Assembly: GCF_000445105.1 (NCBI RefSeq)
Contig: NZ_ATDP01000074.1
Location: forward strand, 1 to 64,000
Source of the DNA: Sphingobium lactosutens DS20
GTDB taxonomy: Bacteria > Pseudomonadota > Alphaproteobacteria > Sphingomonadales > Sphingomonadaceae
DNA: 64,000 nt
Direction: 5' to 3'
The notes beneath the pieces were generated by a model, which worked only from the letters and a program-made list of their open reading frames with translations, searched no databases and was not told the origin of the DNA. The position numbers and the translations under genes were made by a program. This document shows, one piece after another, positions 54,388-63,143 of the stretch (positions within the stretch are counted from its first letter, which is position 1; each line of letters starts with the position of its first letter).

Positions 54388-54663
54388 ATGGCACAGCAGG
54401 CCCGTACCGATCGCGGTGGCTCGACGCGCAAGGATGATGTCATCCAGATCAGCGCTGCGGCCGAGCTCGAGGCGATGCTCAGTCGCGCCGATTCCCTGGA
54501 AGGACAGAAGCTTTCCGAACTCATGCTTGCGAGCGAGCGGCGGCAAGCCGAGGCCGCGATCCTCGATCAGCGAACCTTTTTCCTGGATGCCGACAGCCAT
54601 GAGCAGTTCCTGGCGATGCTCGATGCGCTGCCAATCGAAGCCGTTCGGGCGCTGCAGGGCTAG
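54388..54663 (+). CDS. Lone DUF1778-type antitoxin (TacA-like)
   Basis: A 91-residue protein of the DUF1778 family, the antitoxin partner of GNAT toxins. The N-terminal part (DDVIQISAAAELEAMLSRAD) is ribbon-helix-helix-like, while QRTFFLDADSHEQFLAMLDA is the conserved toxin-binding segment. No acetyltransferase gene follows: the next gene is the S26 peptidase on the opposite strand. It sits inside the conjugation operon on the plus strand. Confidence 0.78.
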   Translation: MAQQARTDRGGSTRKDDVIQISAAAELEAMLSRADSLEGQKLSELMLASERRQAEAAILDQRTFFLDADSHEQFLAMLDALPIEAVRALQG

Positions 54664-54764
54664 CCACATCCTGCACTGCGTGCAGCCTGGCGGGGCCTTT
54701 CGGGGATCGGAGACAGGCCGAAGTTCGTAGCGACGCCTGGTGCGCCTTGCCTGATCGCCCGCGC

Positions 54765-55370
54765 TCACAGGATGCGCTCCATCCGGACGAGGCTGGCGAT
54801 CGGCAGCAGTCCGAAATAGCGGCTGTCGAACCCGTGCGCGTGCGTCGAGCCGACATAGGCCATCCCGGCGGGAATGACGCCGCTCCACTTCAGATGATCA
54901 AGCTGCAGCCCGTTATGGGCCTGCGGCAGGCTGACGCCGAGCAACTGCCCGTTGCAGAAATAATGGCCGTCCCGGCTGCCGGGCACGAGCGGGGAAGGGG
55001 TCTCGAACATCGAAAGCCGATCACCAGGCAGGCAAAGGGCATGCTTGGTGACGGAAACCGGTTTCGGCCCGGCGATCGGGTGATGCAGCGTGAACATCAC
55101 ATAGTCGCCACGCACGATCGGTCCGGGGCTTTTGCGGACAGCAAAGGCCTCGATCGACGGGGTCATGACCAGGGGCACTTGCGGCATCACCAGCGCCGCG
55201 AACAAGGCGAGTGGCAAAACCACCAGCATGGCGCGCCAGAGCCGCTCCGGTCGGGCCGGCTGATCCGGGCCGGGCGCACCGAGCGCCACCGCGGCATCAC
55301 GGGGAAGACGCCTCAGGCGCGGCCAAAGCCCCGCGATCCACCTAGCGAGCAACCAGAAGAGCCTGAGCAT
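54765..55370 (-). CDS. S26 signal peptidase of the conjugation system (TraF-type peptidase)
   Basis: A 201-residue type I (S26) signal peptidase-like protein. One membrane helix (MLVVLPLALFAALVM, about residues 48-65), then MTPSIEAFAV with the catalytic Ser and VTKHALCLPGDRLSM with the Lys, then the C-terminal GFDSRYFGLLP motif. In related systems this peptidase processes pilin or other exported Tra proteins. Its start overlaps the end of trbC by 29 bases. Confidence 0.85.
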   Translation of the reverse strand: MLRLFWLLARWIAGLWPRLRRLPRDAAVALGAPGPDQPARPERLWRAMLVVLPLALFAALVMPQVPLVMTPSIEAFAVRKSPGPIVRGDYVMFTLHHPIAGPKPVSVTKHALCLPGDRLSMFETPSPLVPGSRDGHYFCNGQLLGVSLPQAHNGLQLDHLKWSGVIPAGMAYVGSTHAHGFDSRYFGLLPIASLVRMERIL

Positions 55371-56223
55371 GGCTAACCTCCTCTTTCCCGCCGAGGCGGG
55401 CATATTCGTCAAGCATTCCGGAAAGGGCGCTGTCGCCGAACACGATATGGGCCGCGCGCGGACTTTCATCGTCCCGCTCGCAATAGGCCTGCGTCGGATC
55501 ACCCGGGATCATCGCGAGCGCAGGGACCTGGGCGATCCGGTGCTGCCGGAACACGATCGGATCGACGATCAGCTGGACGTCGCGCATGACGCAGTTCGGG
55601 CCTTCGCAGCCCGGATCGACCCGCAGAATCTGCGCGGTGAGCTTTGCCATTGGTCCCATCTTCCGGAGGCCCCCGGGTACTCCGCGAAACGCCATCACGC
55701 CGTGCACCTTCTCGATCTGCATGGCGTAGTTGCGCAGCGTCGAGATCGGCATGGACGAGGACACGAACAGCACCGGCACCCAGCCCTTGGCGGTGACGGC
55801 AGGGGGCGCCTTGGCAAGCGCCTGTTCCTTCGTCGGCTCGAGACCAAGGGCCTGACGCAAGGCCCTGGCCTGGCGCTCGCGCTCGACCGCGAGGCTGGCT
55901 TCGCCCCGGGCTTGCGCGGCTCGGGCGCGCGCCTCCATGTCGGGCGCGGGTATTCGTTTGCGCAGGCCATCGAATGCGCGGCGACGATCGGCCGGATTGT
56001 CGGTTGCCGGCAGGACTGGCTCGGGCAACCGCACAGCATCCGTCTTGCCGCGCGAGACCGCGCCCTCAAGCCGGTCCATGGCGGCCTGGCCCTGATCGGA
56101 CGTGGATTGTCGGGCGCCCCCGCGAGGGGCGTCATTCGCGCTGTCCTGACCAGGCGCGGCCGTCGCCACGCCAATCAGCGTGAGGAGGGCGACGTTATGG
56201 ATTGACCGCTTTGAGATACGCAT
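55342..56223 (-). CDS. trbC: TrbC pilus assembly protein (F-type)
   Basis: A 293-residue periplasmic protein with signal peptide (LLTLIGVATAAPGQ), a charged region (ERERQARALRQALG), and the TrbC F-type domain (VLFVSSSMPISTLRNYAMQI, GVPGGLRKMG, VDPIVFRQHRIAQVPALAM). It works with TraW and TraF in pilus assembly. It overlaps the TraN C-terminal piece upstream by 29 bases and the S26 peptidase gene downstream by 29 bases. Confidence 0.9.
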   Translation of the reverse strand: MRISKRSIHNVALLTLIGVATAAPGQDSANDAPRGGARQSTSDQGQAAMDRLEGAVSRGKTDAVRLPEPVLPATDNPADRRRAFDGLRKRIPAPDMEARARAAQARGEASLAVERERQARALRQALGLEPTKEQALAKAPPAVTAKGWVPVLFVSSSMPISTLRNYAMQIEKVHGVMAFRGVPGGLRKMGPMAKLTAQILRVDPGCEGPNCVMRDVQLIVDPIVFRQHRIAQVPALAMIPGDPTQAYCERDDESPRAAHIVFGDSALSGMLDEYARLGGKEEVSHAQALLVAR

Positions 56224-57310
56224 TGACGCGCTCCCCCATGTCTATCTGGATGTCGGATTGGGCGCGGGCCTCGATGTCCGCATAATATTCGGAGAGATCG
56301 ATCTTGCTGAAGTCGAGCGCCTGGAATTCCTCGGGCGTGAAACCGCGGCACATCGGCTTCTTGGCCGTGCCCCAGAGATTTCCATTGAATGCCTTGAGCT
56401 GCGGCCGCCCCTGCTCCTGGATGATGCGACCAAGCTTGGTATTGAAGCAGCAATGACCGCGGGCTTTTTGCAGACACACGCCGAGAAAACTCGAGGTGCA
56501 ATAGCTTCCAATCTCGTGGCACATGCCGGACGAGCGCAGCATGGCGGTTTCCATATCCTGCTGATCGCAACCGGCGAACAGGAACTCCATCATGAAATTG
56601 ATCGCGAGACTGACCGCGATTGAGGTCGGGTCGATGCCGACGATCAGCGCATTGGCGCCGGCGCTCGCCGCCTGGCTCGCCGTCGCGCCCGCCTTGAAAG
56701 CCGTGTAGGCGGCCTTCATGCCAGTGAACACGCCCTTGGCCACCGCGATCTTCGTGCCGATCGACGATATGGACGAGCCCATTCCGTCCTTGACGATCTT
56801 GCCCTTGTCCTTGCAGCAATTCGCAAAAGTCGTGCTGAGACCAGCGGGACGGCAACGCACGCCGCGTCCCGAGAAGATCTCGATCTGCCCCAGGCAATTG
56901 CCGTCGGCATCGATGCCCCCATCGGAGGGCGTGCCCGCATCATCCATCGGTGGCTCTTCGACGATGGGGTTCGACGAGAGATCGGCGCATTGATTTGGAG
57001 AGCAGGCCGGAGGGCCGCCTTCGCTTTTCACCATGCAGGCATATTGCGGTCCGATCGGGCAGCTATATTGTCCGGCGGCGTCCGCGACGCAGTCGACCTG
57101 CTGGATCGGGCAAAGCCACGCGCCGCTGGTCGTGGCAAGGCAGCTTGCCTGTTCGCCTTCGTCGGCGGCATCACCATTGGCGTTGAGATCGGCCGCGCAG
57201 ATTTGCTGCGCACGCGCCGCGCTCGGGCAAGCAAGCGCGAGCCCAATGCCAAGCACCAGAGCGAGCGCGGTGCCGCGGATGCGCCGGTGCCGGTGGATTG
57301 AGCCGATCAT
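56195..57310 (-). CDS. traN: TraN C-terminal piece (mating-pair stabilisation)
   Basis: A 371-residue Cys-rich exported protein with its own signal peptide (ALALVLGIGLALACPSAARA). It carries the conserved C-terminal TraN features: SGRGVRCRPAG, FANCCKDKG, GHCCFNTKLGRIIQEQGRPQ and CRGFTPEEFQALDFSKIDLS. Outer-membrane TraN contacts recipient cells during mating. The start at 57310 is coupled by ATGA to the large preceding gene, which appears to carry the remaining TraN-like sequence. Confidence 0.88.
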   Translation of the reverse strand: MIGSIHRHRRIRGTALALVLGIGLALACPSAARAQQICAADLNANGDAADEGEQASCLATTSGAWLCPIQQVDCVADAAGQYSCPIGPQYACMVKSEGGPPACSPNQCADLSSNPIVEEPPMDDAGTPSDGGIDADGNCLGQIEIFSGRGVRCRPAGLSTTFANCCKDKGKIVKDGMGSSISSIGTKIAVAKGVFTGMKAAYTAFKAGATASQAASAGANALIVGIDPTSIAVSLAINFMMEFLFAGCDQQDMETAMLRSSGMCHEIGSYCTSSFLGVCLQKARGHCCFNTKLGRIIQEQGRPQLKAFNGNLWGTAKKPMCRGFTPEEFQALDFSKIDLSEYYADIEARAQSDIQIDMGERVNAYLKAVNP

Positions 57311-59418
57311 TGCACGCTCCCCGTGCAGACCAGGTCGGCGCCGGCGAGGCGGACTGTCTGCATCATCACCACCGCTTCGGGAAAATCGTCGAGGCACCCA
57401 CAGCCCGACACCACCTCTTCGCCGGGGCCGGCCGGGCACTGATTGCCGGCGGTGCAGGCGTGGAAGAACGTGTCGTATCCGGTCGGCACATTCTGTTTCG
57501 CACCGACCACGCCATCAGGCGCCGCCTCGCTGTTCACCTTGGGCGCGCGCGTCTTGCACACTGGTTCGCATGCCGGCACGGAGCCGCGATCCGGCAGGCT
57601 GAACGGCCGTGTGGAGGCGTTAAAGCTCCCGTCGCTCTGTCGTGCCCGATCGGCCAGGATCGTCTCCGTCGAGTGATCAATGATATAGGCGCCCCGGCTC
57701 GTGTCGGGCTTGGCGACGGTATCGACCGAACAGCGATAGGTGCGGTCCTTGAGGAAAAAGTCGCGGGTGAGATCGGTCGGGCAGGCCGGGCCGCCAAGGA
57801 TGCGGGTCTGGGGCAGGGGCTTCAGGCCGGTCGCAGCACCATTGATCCAGGTCTGGACGCCATCTACCCGTTCGCTGTCGAGCTTGCACTGAGGATCGGC
57901 GGCGATCGTCCCGCATCCATCGACCAGCTGCTCCAGCGTCTTGCAGCTATTGTCGACGTCGACATGGACCTGCGCGAAGCCCTCGCCTCCTGAAGCCACG
58001 GCCACGCGCAGCCAGATCTCGTGATCACCGGCGGTGAGCCAGGGCTTAAGATCAAGATTGGGGTAGGAGTAGAAGGTCTTCTTGAGTTCGCATTTGCTCG
58101 GCGGAAGGCCGAGCGTGGTCCAGGCTGACGGGCCGGAGCCGACGAGCTGCCCGTCGACCCGCACCTGTGCCCAATCATCGGCGAAGAATTGAGAGAGGCG
58201 CGCATCGACGATCCGGTCGGGGTCGCTCACATGCAATGTCATCCGGAAATCGACGAGCGTGCAACTGCCGCCCGCAAGGCTGTTGTCGGCCGGCGACCCC
58301 ATCAGAAAATCGAAGGACGATCCGTTCTGGATCGTGGAATAGCCGCCCGACGTCCGGCTGATGATGTCTTGGGCGCCGGGCTTGAGCACGGTCACGCGCC
58401 GCTCGATCGTGCAGTGTCGATATTGCAGGGAAGTGCCGGTTCCGATCGCCGAGCCCTTGAGCGCCTGAAACACGCTGTTGCCCGTCGAGGCCGCATAAGC
58501 GTCCGACGAGATGGCTGCGGGATTGGCGCGATAGGCCGTCTGAGGCAGGTTGGGGTTGGATGAGCAGGCGGTCGATTGTGCACCCACATATCGGATGGCC
58601 GGTCCGTCGATCACGGCCTCCGCCACCCCATAGCGCGGGTCAGCGGTCGTCAGCGCGCCGATCATGCCGCCGCCCAGGTCGCGCAACACTGAAGCCATGT
58701 TGCCCCAGGCGAGGTTGGCGCCGCAGCTATTGTTGATGCAGTAGCAGCCGGCGAGCTGGGGCATATCGACCGCGGTCAGTTTGAGTGCCCTGGCAGCATC
58801 GACATCCCAGCGGAAGAAACTGCAACCGTTCCAGCTGCCTGGCTGGCACGACACCACGCCGTTCGCGCAGATACCCGACACCGGCACCGGCAGGTTGAAG
58901 GTGCTGTCAACCGTTCCGTCGAGATCGGTGTCGCGCGCGATCGTGATCGTCCCGAGATCACCGGTCCCTGAGGGTTGCACCAGGACCTCGAGCATCGTCG
59001 CAGTTTTCTGGCACGCGATGTTGGGTGCGAATGTGCGGCTGTTGTCGACGGTCGCGATCGACTGGCCGGAGAGCCCTGGTGTCACATAATTCTGCTGGAG
59101 CGCGTCGCTGTCGCTTGTCTTGGCGCGCGACGCCTCGGCCGCGGTGCGCGCCCGTTCCTCCATCGTCTGCGCGGGAACGGGTTGGGAGATCGGGATGGCC
59201 AGCGCGACCGCCACGACGGAGGCGGCGGAGAGGATACGCCTTCCCCGTCGGGGGGGAATTGCGGCCGCGCTGGCCGGGGGTGGAGCGACGCCGCCAGGGG
59301 GGCTTGGCAGCGCCGCTCCGGTCCCACGCAGCAGCCATCGGCCGTAGGGGCCTTGGCGAACAGACCTCCGGAATGGACGGCTGTCTTGCGCGGGAACGGG
59401 GGGAAGCGATCGGCTCAT
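57307..59418 (-). CDS. Large Cys-rich exported protein, TraN-like N-terminal half
   Basis: A 703-residue protein with a long N-terminal leader (Arg/Pro-rich, then ILSAASVVAVALAIPISQPV as signal). The mature part has many paired cysteines (GVVSCQPGSWNGCSFFRWDV, CYCINNSCGANLAWGN, SGCGCLDD) and beta-rich regions, as in the variable part of TraN. It is coupled by ATGA to the TraN C-terminal piece downstream and to traU upstream. I assign it as TraN-like by context and composition; the exact family is not certain. Confidence 0.75.
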   Translation of the reverse strand: MSRSLPPVPAQDSRPFRRSVRQGPYGRWLLRGTGAALPSPPGGVAPPPASAAAIPPRRGRRILSAASVVAVALAIPISQPVPAQTMEERARTAAEASRAKTSDSDALQQNYVTPGLSGQSIATVDNSRTFAPNIACQKTATMLEVLVQPSGTGDLGTITIARDTDLDGTVDSTFNLPVPVSGICANGVVSCQPGSWNGCSFFRWDVDAARALKLTAVDMPQLAGCYCINNSCGANLAWGNMASVLRDLGGGMIGALTTADPRYGVAEAVIDGPAIRYVGAQSTACSSNPNLPQTAYRANPAAISSDAYAASTGNSVFQALKGSAIGTGTSLQYRHCTIERRVTVLKPGAQDIISRTSGGYSTIQNGSSFDFLMGSPADNSLAGGSCTLVDFRMTLHVSDPDRIVDARLSQFFADDWAQVRVDGQLVGSGPSAWTTLGLPPSKCELKKTFYSYPNLDLKPWLTAGDHEIWLRVAVASGGEGFAQVHVDVDNSCKTLEQLVDGCGTIAADPQCKLDSERVDGVQTWINGAATGLKPLPQTRILGGPACPTDLTRDFFLKDRTYRCSVDTVAKPDTSRGAYIIDHSTETILADRARQSDGSFNASTRPFSLPDRGSVPACEPVCKTRAPKVNSEAAPDGVVGAKQNVPTGYDTFFHACTAGNQCPAGPGEEVVSGCGCLDDFPEAVVMMQTVRLAGADLVCTGSVQ

Positions 59419-60434
59419 GGCACGGGTATCCCGGCGCAGCAGATCACCTTTTCGAAGAGCATGAACTGGGCATTGTCCTTGCCCGGCGCGTGCTTGGCCG
59501 ACGACCAGAGCGCGCCGGGCCGGCCGATATTGACGCACTTGCCGCCCTTCACGGGCTCCATGATCTGGAGCTTGTAACGGGACTTGGTCCAGACCGGTTG
59601 GGGAATGAACGAGCAGCCGTCGGCCGAGCTGATGGTGAGCGCGCCAAGCCGCCCCATCATGAAGACCCCGCGCGCGGCAAGCCCCGCCCAGGCCTCGACA
59701 CTATCGTCGAAATGAATGTCGCCGGCGATCGGATAGGTGGCGCCCCACGATCCCATGCACCAGAAGAGCGGATCGATGACCTTGCCGGCAGCCGCGGCCG
59801 CGCTGTCACCCATGCAGGCGAGGCCGGCGGCGGGATTGCCGAACAATATGCCCTCGGGCTGGATGATCGCGCCCAGCGTGCCCGACTGCCAGGTCGGCAG
59901 CACCTCGGTCATCATGGCGACGTCGAAGCCGTCATTCTCAAGGCACGGCAGGTCGGTGAACATGTCCAGCATCGCCCAGACCGGCGAGATGTAATAATGC
60001 ATCTGCGCGAACATCTTGCGCGTATTGGTGCCGTCCGAGATGGACGACTGGCTACCCTGCAGCTTGCCCCCGGTCGGCATCAGATCGGCGCCCAGCGCCA
60101 TCATGCAGCCGGGTTCGGTGACGACGTCGATCATCCGGTTGGGCGACCAGTAGGAGACCTTGACACCGAACCAGAACTGGACGCCCTTGCGACAGGCGCA
60201 GAGCGGCTTGGACGCGGACTGCGCATCGAGTGCCTTGTCGAGCTTGTCGAAGCTGCCGACCCGGATACCGCCCACCGTGATCGGGAAGATGCACGTCCAG
60301 CGCACCTTGGTGATCGGGTTGAACACGGTCCCCGCCTCGCATTTCGAGGCATGGGCCTCGCTCGGCCACGCAAGTGTCATTGCAAGCCCGATAAGGAGGC
60401 CGAGCAGGAAGATACCGAGGCGGGCGTTCATCAT
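59415..60434 (-). CDS. traU: TraU pilus assembly protein (F-type)
   Basis: A 339-residue exported protein with signal peptide (GIFLLGLLIGLAMTLAWPSE). TraU signatures are FPITVGGIRVGSFDK, CACRKGVQFWFGVKVSYWSP, EPGCMMALG, and DPLFWCMGSWGATYPIAGD, with about ten cysteines for disulfides. The ATG at 60434 has AGGAG 6 bases upstream. The upstream neighbour traW is separated by a plus-strand TA pair, so traU needs its own promoter or read-through. Confidence 0.93.
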   Translation of the reverse strand: MMNARLGIFLLGLLIGLAMTLAWPSEAHASKCEAGTVFNPITKVRWTCIFPITVGGIRVGSFDKLDKALDAQSASKPLCACRKGVQFWFGVKVSYWSPNRMIDVVTEPGCMMALGADLMPTGGKLQGSQSSISDGTNTRKMFAQMHYYISPVWAMLDMFTDLPCLENDGFDVAMMTEVLPTWQSGTLGAIIQPEGILFGNPAAGLACMGDSAAAAAGKVIDPLFWCMGSWGATYPIAGDIHFDDSVEAWAGLAARGVFMMGRLGALTISSADGCSFIPQPVWTKSRYKLQIMEPVKGGKCVNIGRPGALWSSAKHAPGKDNAQFMLFEKVICCAGIPVP

Positions 60435-60537
60435 TCTGGCTCCTGGCAAGAGGAGGCCGAGGTGCCGACCGACGCCGAGCGCACGCAACGAGGATCCTGA
60501 TGTCGCGTCTCCCGTGTCGCCCTCATTCTTGCTTTGT

Positions 60538-60554
60538 GCGTACTTTCGGCGTAC
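60538..60554 (+). promoter_or_regulatory. Direct GCGTAC repeat upstream of tacA-like gene
   Basis: GCGTAC occurs at 60538-60543 and 60549-60554, 11 bases apart (one helical turn), 36-52 bases before the antitoxin start. Ribbon-helix-helix antitoxins often bind such repeats, so this is probably the autoregulatory operator; it could also affect the divergent traU. Confidence 0.4.
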
Positions 60555-60589
60555 ACGATGCTCAAAGCGGTATGAGGAAGGAAGCGGCG

Positions 60590-60898
60590 ATGAATGCCGT
60601 TCAGGACATCAGCACGGAGATCGACGAACGCGCGAGCGAACGGATGAATTTCCGCATGAAACCACGCGTGAAGAAAGCCATCCAGCGAGCTGCTGCGCTG
60701 TCGGGCGTCGACGATTCCGTGTTTGCCGTGAACGCTCTCTACAACGCTGCGCTCACGACGATCTCTACGCACGAGCATACACGCGTCACCGCGCGAGACT
60801 TCGCGGCAATTCTCGATGCGCTCGACAATCCGCCCGAGCCCACCGAAGCGATGATAAAGGCTGTGGAGGGCTATAAGCGGCGCGTGACGAGCCGCTGA
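60590..60898 (+). CDS. DUF1778-type antitoxin (TacA-like)
   Basis: A 102-residue antitoxin: ribbon-helix-helix segment RMNFRMKPRVKKAIQRAAAL, then the DUF1778 toxin-binding tail FAAILDALDNPPEPTEAM. The ATG at 60590 has AGGAAGGA about 7 bases upstream. The GNAT toxin follows after 12 bases. Transcribed against the tra operon. Confidence 0.88.
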   Translation: MNAVQDISTEIDERASERMNFRMKPRVKKAIQRAAALSGVDDSVFAVNALYNAALTTISTHEHTRVTARDFAAILDALDNPPEPTEAMIKAVEGYKRRVTSR

Positions 60899-60910
60899 CC
60901 TCGCGTCGCC

Positions 60911-61444
60911 ATGGCAGAACCGACATTTATCATCGAGCCGCTCGACACCCAGCGGCATGACAGAAAGCGATTCTCGTCCGGTATCTCGCAGGTCGATAAC
61001 TATTTTCAGAAGACGGCGAACAAACTTGTCAAAGCCGACAACCTGCGCGTCTATGTGATGACCACGACTGGGGGCGACCTGGTCGGCTTCTATGGCCTCA
61101 ACGCCCACAAGATCGACCATATCGAATTGCCCGAGAGCTACGCGCGATCGCGGCCCGGCCATGGCGACATCCCGGCCGTCTATATTTCGATGATAGGTGT
61201 CGACACGCGATATCAGCGGCAGGGGCTGGGGGGCTTTCTCCTCGCCGATGCCCTGCACCGCATTCTCGCCATTTCCCAAATCGTCGGGGTTTCGATTGCC
61301 TTGCTCGATATCCTCGATTGCGGCGATCCCATCCGTGTGGCGCAGCGGCGCAATCTTTATCTCCGCTTCGGCTTCGAGGCATTGCCCGATGCGCAACTGC
61401 GGCTGTTCATGCCTGTCGCCGCCATCGCCAAACTGCCTTTCTAG
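60911..61444 (+). CDS. GNAT-family toxin (TacT-like)
   Basis: A 177-residue N-acetyltransferase. N-terminal form FIIEPLDTQRHDRKRFSSGI, then GFYGLNAHKI, and the acetyl-CoA-binding loop VDTRYQRQGLGGFLL (Q/RxxGxG motif), ending NLYLRFGFEALPD. TacT-type toxins acetylate charged tRNAs and stop translation. It follows the DUF1778 antitoxin and converges with traW. Confidence 0.88.
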   Translation: MAEPTFIIEPLDTQRHDRKRFSSGISQVDNYFQKTANKLVKADNLRVYVMTTTGGDLVGFYGLNAHKIDHIELPESYARSRPGHGDIPAVYISMIGVDTRYQRQGLGGFLLADALHRILAISQIVGVSIALLDILDCGDPIRVAQRRNLYLRFGFEALPDAQLRLFMPVAAIAKLPF

Positions 61445-61479
61445 GCGGACGCTGCCGCCGGGCTGTTCTAGGGTCACTA

Positions 61480-62127
61480 TCATCGTTCCACTCCGCCATT
61501 GCTGGCGCGGCTCTTCGGGCCGAACTCGATCAGGATGAGACGGGTGCCGGACTGCTCGACGATGACCGGTGCGACCTGGAGGCCCAGCCGCTGTTTCACC
61601 CGTTCCTCGAGAATGTAGATGGGCCGCCCGGTTCTCTCAGAGAGATCGATCGCGTCCCCACTCTGGCCTCCGAGCGCCGAAAGCAGGATGAAGTCGCTGG
61701 CCCGCGCGCTTCGCAACGCCCAGCTCAGGTCGCGCGGATGCACGACGACCAGCCGCTGCGGCAGCTTCACATAAGTCAGCGGATTGAAGGTGAAGCCCTT
61801 GGGGTAGAGCGTCTTCCCATCCGGCAGCGTGATGTCGAATTCGAGCGTATAGAAGGGCACGACGCTGCGCGCCCGGTCCTCGCTCGCCACGCCAAGCGAC
61901 GCGGCCTTGAGCGCAGTCCATTTATCACGCGGACCGAAGGCCTTGCTCATATCGCTCGGCAGCGTTGCGACCTTGGCTTCGATCTCGGCAAGCGCATCGG
62001 GCTCTGCAATCGGCCAGGTCCGCCCGATCTGGGCGGTCGACGCATAGGCTGCGCCGGCGACGCAGGCTATCAGCAGCACCGCGCCGGCCAGCGCGCGGAA
62101 CGGGCTGCGGCGGATGTCGTCAATCAT
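61480..62127 (-). CDS. traW: TraW pilus assembly protein (F-type)
   Basis: A 215-residue exported protein with signal or membrane helix (AGAVLLIACVAGAAYASTAQ). TraW features are GRTWPIAEPDALAEIEAK at the mature N-terminus, YPKGFTFNPLTYVKLPQRLV and VHPRDLSWALRS. It overlaps the methyltransferase gene upstream by 8 bases. It acts with TrbC in pilus assembly. Confidence 0.9.
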   Translation of the reverse strand: MIDDIRRSPFRALAGAVLLIACVAGAAYASTAQIGRTWPIAEPDALAEIEAKVATLPSDMSKAFGPRDKWTALKAASLGVASEDRARSVVPFYTLEFDITLPDGKTLYPKGFTFNPLTYVKLPQRLVVVHPRDLSWALRSARASDFILLSALGGQSGDAIDLSERTGRPIYILEERVKQRLGLQVAPVIVEQSGTRLILIEFGPKSRASNGGVER

Positions 62128-62920
62128 CGCCGTCCTCCGGATAGAAGGCAGCAAAACCCTGCAGACGCAGGCGCGCGCGCTCCGCCATCGCCGGATCGAT
62201 CTCGCAGCCGAGATAACGCCGGCCCGTCCTGATACAGGCCTCGCCGGCAGCCCCCGATCCGGCGAACCAGTCGCCGACAAGGCCCCCGCGCGGACAGGAT
62301 GTCTCGATCAGCGCGGCAAGCAGCTCGACGGGCTTCTGGGTCAGATGGATGCCGCCGCGAACGCTGTTCACGCCGATCACGGACTTCATGATCCGCGTCC
62401 CATCGTCATGATAGTCGCGGATTCCGATCCTGCCGGTGTGCCCGAACCGGTCAGCCCGCCTTATCCTGACGGATTTGTTCCGGTGGAGCGCCGAGACGCG
62501 GCGAACGTCATTATAGACCTGCGCCCATTTCCCGTCCGCGCGGTAGAATTGGGCGACCAGTTCGTGGACGCGCTTGAAGCGGTCAGCCGCCATGCCGGTG
62601 CCGTTCGACTTCTGCCAGACGATGTCCTGCGCCAGTCGCAGTCGGGCGGCGCGAAGCGCCGGCGCGATCCGCAGGAAGGAGCGCAGCGATCCGAAGACCC
62701 AGATCGATCCTGTCGGTCGCAGAGAATCATGCGCGAGCTTGAGCCAGCCTTCGACCTGCCGGTCCCAGCCGAGTGCCGTGTCGCCATAAGGAGGATCGGC
62801 GATGATAAGGTCATACGGCCCCCGCCCGAGCATCTGAGCGCGGCAGTCCCCCGTCAGCACGGTCGCTGATCGCACCGCCCTGGCGGCGCCATCGGACAAG
62901 ATGCGAAGATCAACGGCCAT
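62120..62920 (-). CDS. DNA adenine/cytosine methyltransferase inside the tra operon
   Basis: A 266-residue N6-adenine/N4-cytosine methyltransferase of the beta class: catalytic DPPYGDTALGW early, then the target-recognition region, then the SAM motif VGDWFAGSGAAGEACIRTGR. No restriction gene is adjacent, so it is solitary. It overlaps traW by 8 bases and the small membrane protein gene upstream by 11 bases, so it is part of the operon. Possible roles: protecting transferred DNA from host restriction, or regulation. Confidence 0.88.
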   Translation of the reverse strand: MAVDLRILSDGAARAVRSATVLTGDCRAQMLGRGPYDLIIADPPYGDTALGWDRQVEGWLKLAHDSLRPTGSIWVFGSLRSFLRIAPALRAARLRLAQDIVWQKSNGTGMAADRFKRVHELVAQFYRADGKWAQVYNDVRRVSALHRNKSVRIRRADRFGHTGRIGIRDYHDDGTRIMKSVIGVNSVRGGIHLTQKPVELLAALIETSCPRGGLVGDWFAGSGAAGEACIRTGRRYLGCEIDPAMAERARLRLQGFAAFYPEDGDD

Positions 62921-63143
62921 GACGCTGTCTCCAATGTCCCTCGGGCGGCTCGGGAACGCCGATGAGCGCGGTGAGGAACGCGAGGAAGGCGAGCGGCGTC
63001 AGCACCCAGATCAGCGTGCCCATGTCCTCTCCGGGTGCCGGCGACATGAGCAGCAGCACGCTCTGGATCAGCATCAGCAGGAATCCGCTGATGACGAGCC
63101 GGACTGCCGATTGCGACGGCGTGGAGGAGGTGAGGCCGTTCAT
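62910..63143 (-). CDS. Small two-helix membrane protein in the tra operon
   Basis: 77 residues with two hydrophobic helices (VISGFLLMLIQSVLLLMS and LIWVLTPLAFLAFLTALIGV). The ATG at 63143 overlaps the stop of the next upstream gene (ATGA), and its end overlaps the methyltransferase gene by 11 bases. Not recognised; occupies the position between traC and traW where F plasmids have small genes such as trbI. Confidence 0.65.
   Translation of the reverse strand: MNGLTSSTPSQSAVRLVISGFLLMLIQSVLLLMSPAPGEDMGTLIWVLTPLAFLAFLTALIGVPEPPEGHWRQRHGR

Noticed and set aside
59025-60500. 491-codon plus-strand frame
   Set aside because: Antisense to traU and the TraN-like gene; no domain and no ribosome-binding site.
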